NCBI GenBank assembly: GCA_946803715.1 | Contig: CAMPET010000023.1 | Span: 240,753-300,453, forward strand | Length of the DNA stretch: 59,701 bases | Source: Beroe ovata | Lineage: Eukaryota > Ctenophora > Nuda > Beroida > Beroidae | Reading direction: 5' to 3' | Shown: piece after piece, positions 24,578 through 36,098 of the stretch | How positions within the stretch are numbered: position 1 is the stretch's first letter | Layout: each line of letters starts with the position of its first letter | The notes under the pieces: generated by a model | Seen by the model: the letters and a program-made list of their open reading frames with translations, nothing else | Told to the model about the DNA's origin: nothing | Database searches by the model: none | Position numbers and translations under genes: made by a program

Positions 24578-26924
24578 ATGTTTTCGAATGAAAACAGATT
24601 CGATATTGATTTATGTGTAAAACTCAACAAACAAATCATTGCTAATAAGCACGTATCATCGAAGCAGAAGGCAATCACCTACATGTTGCTTGTATCAATA
24701 ATCATCTCCATTGGAGTAATGTTTCTCCTGTACCTTCACGTGGCTGAATTCCTGAAGAGGAAAGCTCACAGACACATCCCCTCACACCCTGTGCCGAATG
24801 GATGGAAGTGGATCTTGGGTCACTCTATACTCGTCAAGGAGAAGATGGATTCCACTGGGAACTCCGGATTTGATTTCAATTTCATTTTCGAAAGTTTAAG
24901 AAAAGACCTCAATAGTGATACTGTAGTTTTCTTCTTCAACTTCAAGACTCTCATATACTCGACTAGACTGCAGTTTGTTGCAACTATATACATGGACCAC
25001 ACACTCTTCAAGAAACCGAGAAGACCTGATTTGGAGTACATAAACGGAATCAGGATTTTCGGAGAGGAGGGTCTCTTAACTCTCATTGGTAATGAGGTGT
25101 GGTATCGCAAGAGAAAGGAAATGGACCCTGCATTCAAAATGCAATTCCTCGGTTCTAAGATGGGTGAAATGGTGTCCAGTGCGGATAAGTTGTGTCAGTA
25201 CATAACCAACACCCAGAAGAACGGTTCTCACCCCATTGTCGAGTTGTACTCCGTTATGATGCGAGTTTCACTGGAGGTAATCTGCACTGCTGGTTTCGAC
25301 TTCAAGGACTGCAACTTCATTCTGGACGAGGACTCACCTCTGGTCCACGCTTGCTCCAGTCTCTTCGCTGGGCTGTGCACGGCTAGCAGACACAAACTGG
25401 ACTATTGGATACCGTGGAAGTTCACTGCCGAGAAGAAGGAGTTGAGGGAGAGTTGTGACTTGTTGAGGAACACAATGCGAGAACATCTGGATAATAGACT
25501 ATCGGAGCTGTCCGATAGTCAGAGCACCTTGTCTATGTCCATATTCGACCACATTATCAAAGGTAATCAATCACCAATTGTATAAAATCTGTATCTTGGT
25601 ATTTTACATGCCCTGACTTTGCTTGTTGACTCCCTAAACAACATACTATTTCAGGTAATTTCACCGATACTGGTATCTCCAAAGAGGGTGTTCTCGATGA
25701 TTTCTTCACGTTCATTGTTGCTGGCATGGAAACGACCTCCATCACCATGTCAATAGTCGTGTGGTTCCTACTCAAAAACCCCGAGATTTACCAACGTGTC
25801 AAAACAGAGGTAATAATAATAAGAAAAGATTTAGGTATATTCCGCTTAACCAGTCATGAGCAAGCTCTAGGTAACAAAGCGGAGGTATCTTAATCTTTAT
25901 CGCTATTTCATGTGCAATAACGTCAATTATGTGAGTCATGAGGATGTCTCAAAAGTTGAAATGTTGAAATGTAGCGATAACAGTAGCTTGCTTTCCAATC
26001 GTCACATAATATTGTTACATCACACCTATTCGGTGCGTATTACCCAAATTTCACTCGGCTTCGCCTCGAGAAATATGGTCAAATACGCACCTCATAAATG
26101 TGATGTAACAACATCATATCACGAATTCCCGGAGAGTCAACCAGGAGCTACAGAAAAATTCCACCACATTTTGCTCCATCCACAATACAGGTTTATTTCC
26201 TTTGTCTAGGTTCGTAACGCATATGACGGGAAAGACTCGCTGGAATTTGAGGACTTGTCGAAGCTGGTGTACCTTGAGCAGTGCATCAAGGAGTGCCTGA
26301 GGATCCATCCACCTGCCCAGATGACCACACGGGTGTGCCTCGAGAGAGATGTGACTGTGGATGAGATACTGGTACCAAGAGGTGAGGGTACATGATTGCC
26401 GGGACAGAGTTATGACGGGAGGAGGGGGCAACGCTCCTCCCCCCCCCCGAGTATAGATCTGGTTCCCTGAGTATTCTGGTGATAGAGTNATCTGGTTCCC
26501 TGAGTATTCTGGTGATAGAGTGTGGCCAACTGGAGCACTGCCCCCCATTTTTCGTTTATTGCAAGTAGTCTAGTATTCCTCATTATAATTCGTATGAAAT
26601 CCCAATCCTTCAGGCACGGTCATTCTGATGCCCATCGAGAATATCCAGCTATCCGAAGATCACTGGGATGAACCACATAAGTTTGACCCGGACAGGTTTG
26701 CTCCATCGAGAAAGGTAGAACCCTTCACCTTCACCCCGTTTACCGTTGGTCCCAGGATTTGTATTGGTAAGAAGTTTGCCATGATGGAAGCTAAAGTTGT
26801 GCTGGCCACCCTAATCAACACTGTAGAGATGTATGATCCATACCCAGAGGAAAAGGTCCTGGAGAAAGTGGTTACTATGACAGCAAAACCCAAAAAGGGG
26901 GTGTTCATTGGTGTTGTCAGCTAG
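24578..26924 (+). CDS. cytochrome P450, CYP46A-like
   Basis: Four exons (24578-25562, 25655-25809, 26210-26381, 26614-26924) give about 540 residues. A membrane anchor lies near residues 34-58 (AITYMLLVSIIISIGVMFLL), as in microsomal P450s. I-helix AGMETTS is at about 351-357, the ExxR motif ECLR at 408-411, the PERF-type motif DPDRF near 461, and the heme loop FTVGPRICIG has its Cys ligand near 487. The block around LEFEDLSKLVYLEQCIKECLRIHPPA resembles human CYP46A1, cholesterol 24-hydroxylase. A sterol or fatty-acid substrate is inferred, not shown. The first ATG at 24578 was chosen; no upstream in-frame ATG exists. Intron 26382-26613 contains a 32-base duplication around an N. Confidence 0.93.
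26010..26113. mobile_element. MITE-like hairpin in P450 intron 25810-26209
   Basis: TTGTTACATCACA near 26013 and its inverse TGTGATGTAACAAC near 26099 bound an about 104-base element. Inner arms GGTGCGTATT and AATACGCACC also pair, and the centre reads CACTCGGCTTCGCCTCGAG. It has no coding capacity. This is typical of a non-autonomous foldback element; the family is not identified. Confidence 0.8.
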
Positions 26925-26991
26925 ACAGTGTTGTCAGCTAGACTGTGGTGTCAGCTAGACTGTGTTGTCAGCTAGACTGTGTTGTCAGCAA
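26911..26991. repeat. minisatellite overlapping the P450 stop codon
   Basis: About four copies of a 20-base unit containing GTTGTCAGCTAGACTGT. The first copy is the end of the P450 reading frame (VVS then TAG), so the repeat was copied from, or grew through, the last codons and stop. Confidence 0.9.
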
Positions 26992-27494
26992 TGCATGTTT
27001 TCAAGCAGGCTAGTAAAATTTTATTTGAGTACTCAAGAAGAGTATCATCAATTTCAGTTTTCAGAATTAGAAGGTATTTTTTGACTTCGGTAGAAGTTAA
27101 TAGTCTCACATAAAATAAAAGTGTTGTGTTTTATCCGATTTTTTTACATTTTCCTATTCGTTTTAGTTGATAAACTGGATAATTTTTGTATCATCTCACA
27201 GCCCGTAATGTATAATTTATGATGTATATTATATCAGAGTGACCCTTCATGATAATGATTTGGATAAAATTTCCATGTGAATAAATCCATCTGTTTACTT
27301 TATCATACTTTTTGTACTGCTTGTTTTTCTTGCCAGCACACCTGGGAGCTCAGTTCCAGGTTCCTCATCATTTTATATCTCCCTCTAACTGGTGCTATCG
27401 ATCGCACTATTCTATTCGGGTGCACTCAATATGATATTCTCATTTCAGCATGTCGCGATGAAACAATAACTACGATACAACGACCACCACTCTA
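26925..27494. other. P450 3' UTR and short intergenic region
   Basis: AT-rich sequence with AATAAA at 27280-27285, a good candidate P450 polyadenylation signal. The remaining about 210 bases precede the phosphatase ATG and should hold its promoter. No TATA box stands out. Confidence 0.55.
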
Positions 27495-28364
27495 ATGACG
27501 GAGTCCAGGCAGAACATGGCGCATCTGGTCGGACAATACGATCACTTCATATTCGATTGTGACGGTGTGATTTGGCGTGGCGCCAGGCCGATATCCGGGG
27601 CCGTGGAGCTGCTCACTAAGTTAGAGCAGGCGGGGAAAAGTGTGATATACGTGACAAACAACAGTACCAAAACCAAGCAGTCCCTAGCAGACACAATCAC
27701 TCAGGTTATGGGTATAGTGTTGAGAGATATGAAGTGTGTCTACAGTTCAGGGACAGCTCTGGCTGCATGGCTCAAGAGTAACATGCAGCCGGGGGAGAAG
27801 GTCTATTTGATAGGGTCCCAGGGCGTGGCTGGTCTGATGGACGAGTACCAAATCCCGTATATCGGGTTCGGTCCCGATATGGACCCCTGCACCCAGCCCG
27901 AATTCAGGGACTTTGTACCCGACCCTGCTGTGAAATACGTTGCGGGGGCCTTCGACCCCCATTTCAACTACACGAAGATGTGCAAAGCGTTCATATACGT
28001 TAGGGAGCAGGGTGCGAAGTACCTGGTGTCGAATCTTGACACCAGATACCCCCTCTCCCGCGAGAGACACCTCCCGGGGACGGGCTCACTCCTGAACGGG
28101 CTGAACCACGCCCTTGACATGACACCAACGATCATGGGTAAACCATCGTCAACTCTATACGAGCTGATCTGTTCGGAGCATGGGATCACAGATAACTCGC
28201 GGGTCCTGATGATTGGCGACAATCTGTCTACCGACATTCAATTTGGTGTCAACTCCGGGATTGACACCTGCCTGGTGTTGTCAGGTGTCTCCACAGCGGG
28301 GGATATTGGGAATGGGACACCGACACCAACTTATGTCATTGATAGTGTTGCTGATCTGCTTTAA
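27495..28364 (+). CDS. PGP: phosphoglycolate / glycerol-3-phosphate phosphatase-type HAD enzyme
   Basis: Single exon of 289 residues, close to the length of human PGP and PDXP. HAD motif I is FDCDGVIW (nucleophile Asp21 and Asp23), motif II TNNST, motif III GKPSS and motif IV GDNLSTDIQFG. These and the C2-type cap between motifs II and III define the PGP/PDXP/NagD branch, which removes phosphate from small molecules such as 2-phosphoglycolate or pyridoxal phosphate. The sequence does not let me choose the substrate with certainty. The ATG at 27495 precedes the catalytic motif by the usual 20 residues. Lack of introns contrasts with the intron-rich neighbours. A candidate polyadenylation signal is at 28647. 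Confidence 0.93.
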   Translation: MTESRQNMAHLVGQYDHFIFDCDGVIWRGARPISGAVELLTKLEQAGKSVIYVTNNSTKTKQSLADTITQVMGIVLRDMKCVYSSGTALAAWLKSNMQPGEKVYLIGSQGVAGLMDEYQIPYIGFGPDMDPCTQPEFRDFVPDPAVKYVAGAFDPHFNYTKMCKAFIYVREQGAKYLVSNLDTRYPLSRERHLPGTGSLLNGLNHALDMTPTIMGKPSSTLYELICSEHGITDNSRVLMIGDNLSTDIQFGVNSGIDTCLVLSGVSTAGDIGNGTPTPTYVIDSVADLL

Positions 28365-28767
28365 ATATTTACGAGAACTGAATAGATAACTGTCATCATT
28401 TGGGTGTCATTATATTTGATGTTGATTCATGGTACTGTTATATGTTGTTTGCTCATCACGGAGCTTTATCTGTGGTATAGTTTCTTTTCTACTCTATTAG
28501 TTTTGTTGAGAGGTTTTGTTACTCTATATATGCTGAGATGTCACTATTTAGTATTTAAAGTTATTTATTGACTGAGTTATGGTGAAACAAAGTAAGCTAC
28601 GTAGCATTGACTCTATCAGTTATCTGATCGAATTGGAAAATCCTAAAATAAAGGAATCTTGGCATTCAATAGCCCACCAATTTTCGACAGGTATGAATCA
28701 CTCGTAGTACACATGCTTTATCAGAGGAATGAACTACACTGAATAGAGGGAAAGAGCAATGTAGACT
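28365..28767. other. phosphatase 3' region and HELQ 5' region
   Basis: Contains AATAAA at 28647-28652. A short open stretch from ATG 28579 to 28690 followed by a GTATGA donor-like site could be a non-conserved first exon, but I prefer the HELQ start at 28768. Confidence 0.45.
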
Positions 28768-31700
28768 ATGCTGAAAACACTCAAAAGTAAGAGGAAGAGA
28801 TTTTCAAAGGGCCAAAGTCCACCGGGTCGCGGTGAGTAATTCAGAAATACAGCCTCATTAACATCAATGTGTATGATTGATAAGCTAATGTTAAGTTATG
28901 GGCGTGGATAAGATTAGCGTGGGATTATCCTAACTCACAACTTCCCTCCTCTAGATGTTTCGAAGCCCACAACCAACACACAAGATGATATCTTCTGTAG
29001 GGAGGATCAGGAAAACATCCCAATATCAGTGGTTAGTAATCCGCAGCATGAACACACGTGGTCACCATGACGTGTTAAACATATCCCAAACCCCTCTTTC
29101 CCACTCGTTCTCATTCCTCTATCCCGATATAAACCCTCCCTCCCATATCCAGATGATGATCCCTTTCCACAGGGGAACGGTGAACAGATCATAGGGAATG
29201 CTTCTCAGTCATTCCTTCATGACGACAGTTTCATTGACTCCCTCGACCTGGACCACATAGACCAGCAGGTAGCTCAGCTCAGGGAGAAGACCACACCTCC
29301 CCCTCCACCGCCTGGCTTCTCTGAGAGGGACAGAAGTGAGAAGTGATATATCTTGCGTGATTCTTCCCGTTACTGCTCACGCGTGATTAACTCTCTACCA
29401 TCGTTACTCATGCGACTCTCATTCAACTGACCAATTCAATACCCGGATTTTCAGAGATGAAGTTCCGATCCCCAGTTGGGAAGACCTCAACTCCGATACT
29501 CAACACACCTCCTGATCACAACACATCAGTGAAACATCCTGTTCCATCAGATACAAGGACGATCAGTCCACGAGTTACAACCCCTGACATGGTTACCCCT
29601 GGTGTTGCTATGACAACCCCAGACATTGCGACCCCAGCACGTGACCTCTGTACGACCACTCCAATCCGGAAATCAGTCCGCTCACACCCATCCGCCGCTG
29701 AGATAGGGGGTGTCAGCAGCAGATTGGAGTTTTCCAATCTCTCCCAGTTTACGAGTAGTTTTTTCTTGACACCGCGCGGCTGTACGCTGGGGGGTGCGAC
29801 ACAACAACGACAACTGTATGCCACGGGTCTCATGAGCCCTTACACCTCGAGTAGTAACGAGACTGTGCGACTTGGCGTCCCAGAGGAGGTCTTCAAACTG
29901 ATCAGCAAAATTCGGGGTATGTGCACACACTGACACCATGCGTTTCCTTGACATTGTGATACCTTGACACCATGTTGACATGACATCAGGTTATCTTATG
30001 TTGCTTTCTCTACGTTATATCCACACGTTCACACAATATGATACTTCAGGTATCAACAATTTGTATCCGTGGCAAGAGAAGACTGTGGCTGCATGTTTGA
30101 CAGGAGGTAAATTTATCAAGTTACCTTATTGTTACCAAGGTAACAAAGTGTTACCAAGGTAAAACAAGTGTTAACCGGACATCACTTCCTGGTAACATGG
30201 TAAACATTATTACGCTGGTAACATTGTAAGCAACTTGTCTCAGGTAACATGGTCACAACCCAGGTAACCACATCATCAAATGCCCGACTTCTGGTGGTAA
30301 GACTCTAGTTGGTGAACTGTTGCTACTCAACGCCATCCTGACTCGATGTACTGATGCATTGCTCATCCTCCCTTATGTCTCATTAGTCGAGGAAAAGGTG
30401 AGCTCCAAACTTGGGTTTAATCCTAGCGCCATGGTCATTGCATCACCAGGAACAATTTTCATCATTCAATTTGGATGAACACTGAACAGTGATCTGGGAA
30501 TTGGTAAAACATCTCTAATATATAAAGCTGTAAAATATATGTTAAGGTGTCACGTACGGATTTCCCATTTTCCCGCGGTCTCAAGATGGTCGCTAGGCGC
30601 GAAAGACATACGACATCTACTCTGCAACATTCGCGCTTCGGTTCAAATTACGACCGCGCCGCGCATCGTTTTATACCCGCGCATTCCCATGATATGTTTT
30701 ACTCATCTCAGCAGTAAATGTCAGTTTATGCTATGCAGTAGTATGTTAATGTCAGTTGATGTTATGCAGTAGCAAAATGCGATATCGTAAGTCATAACTC
30801 CATTACCTATGATATTCCTCAGGTACGTGAGTTGGCTGAATTTGCCGAACATTTTTCATTCGGATTAGAGAGGTACGCAGGGAGTAGAGGCAAGCTGCCA
30901 CCACGAAAACGGGTCAACAAACGGACCATCTACGTTGCTACAATAGAGAAGGTATTCGATTGTGTATGTGGCTATTGCAATGAAATCTGGATTTGCTAAC
31001 GATGAATATCGAAACTTGCAAAACAGTTTGTGTGTGTGTGACTGTACATTGGCAGGCCAACTCGCTGTATAACTCTCTGTACGAAGAAGGGAGGTGTAGT
31101 GAAATAGGAGTTATTGTGGTTGATGAATTACACATGATTGGAGATGGACGACGAGGGGCAATCTTAGAGACATGTCTCTCAAAGTTCATGTCTTTGAAAC
31201 CTGGGTAATAGCACTGTTACCACTCGCAGGGAAACAATGAATGTTGTCATGAGGAGACAGTAGACACTGCAGTTGCTGTAGCAACGCTCTGTACTCTGTA
31301 GTTGCTATAGCAACACGTGTGTCTCATATCTAGCTTTTTATTCTGCTGTATTTCCAGACCTCGGATCACAGGAATGACAGCAACTCTGAGCAACGATCAC
31401 GAGATTGCCTCATTTCTGAAGTGCTCGATGGAACACAGTGGCGGTGCTCGCCCTGTAGTGTTACGGGAGTATGTAAAGATAGGCGATACCGTGAGTTATG
31501 CCACGTGATACTGGTCACGTGATACGACCATAGCACGTGATACAACTATTATAGCACGTGATCCACAGTGTGACATACCTGTATACCCCCACTCGCACTC
31601 ATTATGCTTCCCACGCTAGATCCACACCGTCGACAAAGACACTCAGGAGCTTGTGCCCCACCGGCAAGCCACGCCCATCCCGTCTCAGCCCTCAATTTCC

Positions 31701-31822
31701 CACTCGGATACGGACTGTGTAGCGTCATTGGTCCTGGAGTCACTTCCCGAGTGTGTCCTGGTCTTTTGTCCGACCAAGTCATCCTGTGAAACATCGACAC
31801 GCATGTTGGCTGCTCTCCTTCC

Positions 31823-31860
<38 letters not shown>

Positions 31861-34800
31861 NNNNNNNNNNNNNNNNNNNNNNNNNNNNNNNNNNNNNNNN
31901 NNNNNNNNNNNNNNNNNNNNNNNNNNNNNNNNNNNNNNNNNNNNNNNNNNNNNNNNNNNNNNNNNNNNNNNNNNNNNNNNNNNNNNNNNNNNNNNNNNNN
32001 NNNNNNNNNNNNNNNNNNNNNNNNNNNNNNNNNNNNNNNNNNNNNNNNNNNNNNNNNNNNNNNNNNNNNNNNNNNNNNNNNNNNNNNNNNNNNNNNNNNN
32101 NNNNNNNNNNNNNNNNNNNNNNNNNNNNNNNNNNNNNNNNNNNNNNNNNNNNNNNNNNNNNNNNNNNNNNNNNNNNNNNNNNNNNNNNNNNNNNNNNNNN
32201 NNNNNNNNNNNNNNNNNNNNNNNNNNNNNNNNNNNNNNNNNNNNNNNNNNNNNNNNNNNNNNNNNNNNNNNNNNNNNNNNNNNNNNNNNNNNNNNNNNNN
32301 NNNNNNNNTTTCTGTGTCTGTGTATGTGTGTGTGTGTGTCTGTGTGTCTGTGTGTGTCTGTGTGTGTGTGTGTGTGTTTGTGTGTGTGTAACTTTGTTTC
32401 TCACATATTATGTTCACACAACACTGAAACATATATGTTTCAGTGAGCCTGACGAAGATCTAAGGAAGAAGAGAGGGGTTCTATTGACGAGAATAGAACT
32501 CGAGACTGGGCACGTGGAATCTCTGCTCAAGGAGTCCATTCCGAGAGGTAGTTGTTGTTGTCATAGCAACAATTCATGGTGACATTGACGCTTGGTGTCA
32601 CTTATCGTCATGACAACACTCTGGCAGGTATATGCTATCACCACAGTGGGTTGACGGCTGACGAGAGAGTGATTGTGGAAGAGGCGTTCTGTTCAGGGAC
32701 ACTGTGTGTCTTGTGCTGCACTTCCACTCTGGCTGCTGGTGTCAATCTACCTGCAGCTAGGTACGTGTCTTCAGACAGGGGATGCCATGTGGCATATAGT
32801 CCATATCATGAAATCTGTGCCTTCCAAAAGCATGTCTTACTGCCCTCTTCCCGACCTCACAGAGTGATAATAAGAAGTGTGAAGATCGGAACTGGGTTCC
32901 TAACTCGGACACGATATCTACAAATGGTCGGGCGGGCTGGACGAACAGGTCAGCGCTCACCCCACGAATCATTCTTATCCTCCATCTTTCTCCTCCTCCG
33001 TGCTTCTCTCCGTTTCTTGTTTCATCTCCGTGTTCCTTCTCTTATGTTGAAGTTTCAATCCCCAATTTTTGCTAGGGTTGTCGAGCAGCGGTGATAGTTT
33101 TATTATCGGAATGACGTCACAGAGGAAACTCCTTCATGAACTTGTTTTCGGCGAGGTAGAAGAAGTTCGGAGTTGTCTAGACACAGAATCCCTCGCTCTC
33201 ACCCTCCTTCATCTTATTGGATCAGGTTTGAAATTGTCAAATTGAAGTTGTTGTCCCCCTTTCATACTAGCCTTTACCATACCTCCTTGTGTAATACCTC
33301 CTGGTTCCACTGTTCCCCCTGTCCTATGTGGGTGTTTTAAGTCGAATGACAACGACTTTATGATAGGTATGATCAGCAGCATGGCAGATTTGGGTATGTT
33401 CATGAAGCGAACCCTGCTCCATATTCAACAGCCGGATGAGTCTATGAGGATGGTGGAAGAGGCGCTCAACTTCCTGGAGAAATCGCGGTTCATAGCTCGA
33501 GAACAGGGTTAGTTTTTTGGAGGGTTGGATCTGTCAAACCGTCATCTGTCACATCATGTGAATAACTGTATAATGAACCTTCATCACACTACTTGTTACT
33601 AGACGTGTCAAGTGACCTTAAGTCAATCTATCTGTTACTTGGCGCGAATTCCACTTGAAGTTAACATCACTTGACACGTGTAAGTTTACGAGCATGATTC
33701 GAACAGTAATTGTACCTCCCAGGTGCTATAGCATCAACTTCCTTTGGGAAGGCAGTTTACAAGAGCTCTCTTGACCCAAACCTGGCTCATGCCGTGCTAA
33801 GTGGCTTGAGAGATGCTAACAAACACCTTGTTCTCCAAGGTGATCTTCATCTGGTTTTCCTGTGTGTTCCACCTGATGTCCAGTGAGTCCCCCTCCCTTC
33901 CATAGTGTATTTATATTATAGCGAACACCAGTGCTCAAAATTATACAAGCATACAACTTTCACTCGGCGCCCCTAAATCTTCCTTGTTACCGTACACACG
34001 TCAATTCTGCGGCCTTGTAGGTATTGCATGCGTGGAACAATAATTTGGCAAGTCGCCAATTCACTTCTCACACTTGTCACGACAACGTCTCTTCTCACAG
34101 GAATGTGATCGTTGATTGGATGATGTTCTTCAACGCGTACAGCCAGTTTGATGACGTCACCAGGACGACATTCTCGGCTGCAGGGCTTGAGGAAGCTTTC
34201 CTCGCTCGACGGGCATTCTCTCAGAACAAATCAGATGAGGTACCGAGCTGCTGACATCCCTTCTCTTCAGATAATTCCTTCTCTTGAATCAATCCTTGAT
34301 ATCACTAATCACCAGAAGATAGAGGTAACGTACAAGAGATTCTATCTGGCCGGAGCCCTGCACAAGATACTAGGAGGTGTACCCGTGTGGAATGTGAGCT
34401 CTCTCTTCAAGATCCCACGTGGGACACTCCAGAGTTCACTCAACTCGGCAATTACTCATGCCAGCAAACTCGCGCTCTTCACAAAGGTACTCAGAGAATT
34501 CCTTATTTTCAAGAGTTCGAATTCTGTATTTTCATAATCAGATGACAGATGTAAGTACTAACAGATGTAAGTACTAACGGATGTAAGTACTAACAGATGT
34601 AGGTATGAAGTACTAACAGATGTAAGTACTAACTTTAAGTTGATTTTGAACTAATCCACAGGAAATGCCAGAATACTGGGCAATGTCGGCCGTGTTCGAT
34701 GCGCTTGTTAAGAAACTCGTTTTTGCGGGAGCTCCTGAACTCGCACAGATACTGGAAATTCCCGGTGTCAAACATGTGAGTGACTGAGTGTGGTGGCTTA

Positions 34801-35206
34801 TAATCGGTGATAAAGTAGATAACTCAATCGTGTTAATATAACTGGAAAATGGAAGGAAATATACAGAATTCATTCCATTGATTCGATAGCGAGATCACTG
34901 ACGTTTTTACACAGGCCCGAGCACGGCAATTGTACAAAGCAGGGTACCACACCCTCCAGAAGCTCGTTGCAGCTGAGCCTCGTCTCCTGGCAGCAGAGAT
35001 AGACCACCTGTCTCAGCAGCAGGTTGCGTAGCAACAGCATACACGTGTATTGTGTAACGATATTGATTAGATGCCAAGTTTCTGTTTTCACATTGGTATT
35101 TCACTTCCAGGCACAGAAAATCATATCATCTGCCAAGATCCTGCTGCAGGAGCAAGCAGATGCGTTGACTGATGCAGCACTTCAGTTATTGGAAACAGGC
35201 GCATAA
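28768..35206 (+). CDS. HELQ: HELQ, superfamily 2 3'-5' DNA helicase
   Basis: 21 exons: 28768-28831, 28955-29031, 29173-29335, 29455-29916, 30050-30106, 30264-30397, 30823-30951, 31056-31204, 31358-31490, 31620-31825, 32444-32547, 32628-32760, 32863-32948, 33076-33225, 33367-33507, 33723-33882, 34101-34239, 34316-34486, 34662-34775, 34915-35022, 35111-35206; 991 residues (human 1101). HELQ unwinds DNA in replication-coupled repair. Residues 1 to about 255 are Ser/Thr/Pro-rich and poorly conserved, as in other HELQs. Then come PTSGGKT (Walker A, Lys287), DELH (385-388), [27 protein letters not shown] and QMVGRAGR. The C-terminal helix-hairpin-helix region ends like human HELQ (QAKQIVSSAKMLL versus [13 protein letters not shown]). 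All phases agree. The first two exons are less certain. Confidence 0.93.
31498..31562. promoter_or_regulatory. four CACGTGAT E-box motifs in a HELQ intron
   Basis: CCACGTGAT, TCACGTGAT, GCACGTGAT and GCACGTGAT occur in about 65 bases just after exon 31358-31490. The regular spacing of about 17-24 bases suggests either a decayed minisatellite or a bHLH-zip site cluster. Confidence 0.5.
31826..32392. other. GT microsatellite containing a 448-base assembly gap
   Basis: Ns fill 31861-32308, flanked on both sides by GT repeats inside HELQ intron 31826-32443. The gap probably reflects an unassembled long microsatellite. No coding loss is expected, since the flanking exons join in phase. Confidence 0.95.
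33602..33679. mobile_element. small hairpin element in HELQ intron 33508-33722
   Basis: ACGTGTCAAGTGAC at about 33602 faces its inverse ATCACTTGACACGT ending at about 33679. Inner sequences (CCTTAAGT / ACTTGAAG) pair less well. It has the size and form of a very short foldback element. Confidence 0.65.
34545..34633 (+). repeat. minisatellite with unit AGATGTAAGTACTAAC in a HELQ intron
   Basis: About five copies of a 16-17-base unit in intron 34487-34661. Each full unit holds GTAAGT, the 5' splice consensus, overlapping TACTAAC, the branch-point consensus. The last TACTAAC ends about 28 bases before the 3' splice site, a normal branch distance. Confidence 0.92.
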
Positions 35207-35308
35207 CATGCCCGTTGTTTTATATCCATTTGTTTGATATCGTCAGACGTCACTATGTGACGACGTCACATCCAATGAGACTGGAGACCATGATATCGAA
35301 TAGATTAA

Positions 35309-35314
35309 AATAAA
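35309..35314 (+). terminator. candidate HELQ polyadenylation signal AATAAA
   Basis: AATAAA about 100 bases after the HELQ stop codon, in AT-rich sequence. Confidence 0.6.
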
Positions 35315-35592
35315 ATTGCTCCTGCATAGCGTTTGCTTACAAATACAAATGACATAGCCTTAGAGTTAGAATTTAACTTTAAGTTCAAGACTGGGACGGG
35401 AATGAAACAAAGATATCGGAATGAAACAAAGATATTCTTTTTAATTCTTCCGTATACTGTGAGGCATAAATTTAGCTGGGGTTAAAGCGTGTTTTGAATT
35501 TGATTGTTGATGCCATGCCACTATGATAGGCGCAGGCTATATTTTACTTTTAGTTTTAGCATGGCATGGCACTTTCTATTTCATTCCTGAAG

Positions 35593-35813
35593 TGCGTACG
35601 AAGCAAATATACCCCGGGTTTTAGGTCACTGCCCTCCTATTCCTAACATGCTGTAAAGCAGGTCAAACATCAGCATAGCTTTGCGTATGACGCTACCACA
35701 CCATACAGTGGAGGTTAGAATGAATATAATGCGCATCCAGTGCCGAAAATTTCGAAGATGACGCAAAATCTAAGCCAATTTCGCGGGGTCGGGGTATATT
35801 CGCTTCGTACGCA
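35593..35813. mobile_element. 221-base MITE with 24-base terminal inverted repeats
   Basis: TGCGTACGAAGCAAATATAC at the left end is matched by its inverse at the right end; over 24 bases there is one mismatch. The interior has no ORF of note. I could not fix a target-site duplication. It belongs to a different family from the two elements that follow. Confidence 0.88.
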
Positions 35814-35880
35814 TTGTATACTATTGATCAATCATTGGTTCCGCTCGCGCTTTGTAATTTGTTGCGTTGCATTAAGCGTT

Positions 35881-36004
35881 TGCTTGCCGGATGTTATCTG
35901 TCCGCTGTTTCTTGCGCGCGGCGCGCGCGCCTTCATTGCATCAAAGGCCTGTTTCGGCCTTCGATGAAGGCAGTGGACAAATATGAAATAACATCCGGCA
36001 AGCA
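35881..36004. mobile_element. 124-base MITE with perfect 17-base inverted repeats
   Basis: TGCTTGCCGGATGTTAT at 35881-35897 is exactly inverted at 35988-36004. The interior is CpG-rich and contains CTGTTTC, GCGCGCG and GGCCTTCGATGAAGG, shared with sequences at 22195-22490. Confidence 0.9.
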
Positions 36005-36098
36005 TTTGCATCGCATGCACTGTTTTATTAACTAACTTATGCTGCTAAATGCTAAGCTAAGCTCCGTTAGACCGTTTTAGCTCAATTTCCTGATTTAG

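Noticed and set aside
28579-28691. Possible extra first exon of HELQ
   Set aside because: An ATG, an open frame and a donor-like site exist, but the sequence overlaps the phosphatase 3' region and has no HELQ similarity. The start at 28768 fits in phase.
31653-32582. Long ORFs on both strands through the N block
   Set aside because: They are open only because Ns and GT repeats contain no stops. The real exons here are 31620-31825 and 32444-32547.
34240-34270. A 31-base ultrashort HELQ intron
   Set aside because: An acceptor at 34315 gives a 76-base intron and a gapless match to human HELQ. The 15 extra codons from the shorter intron have no counterpart.
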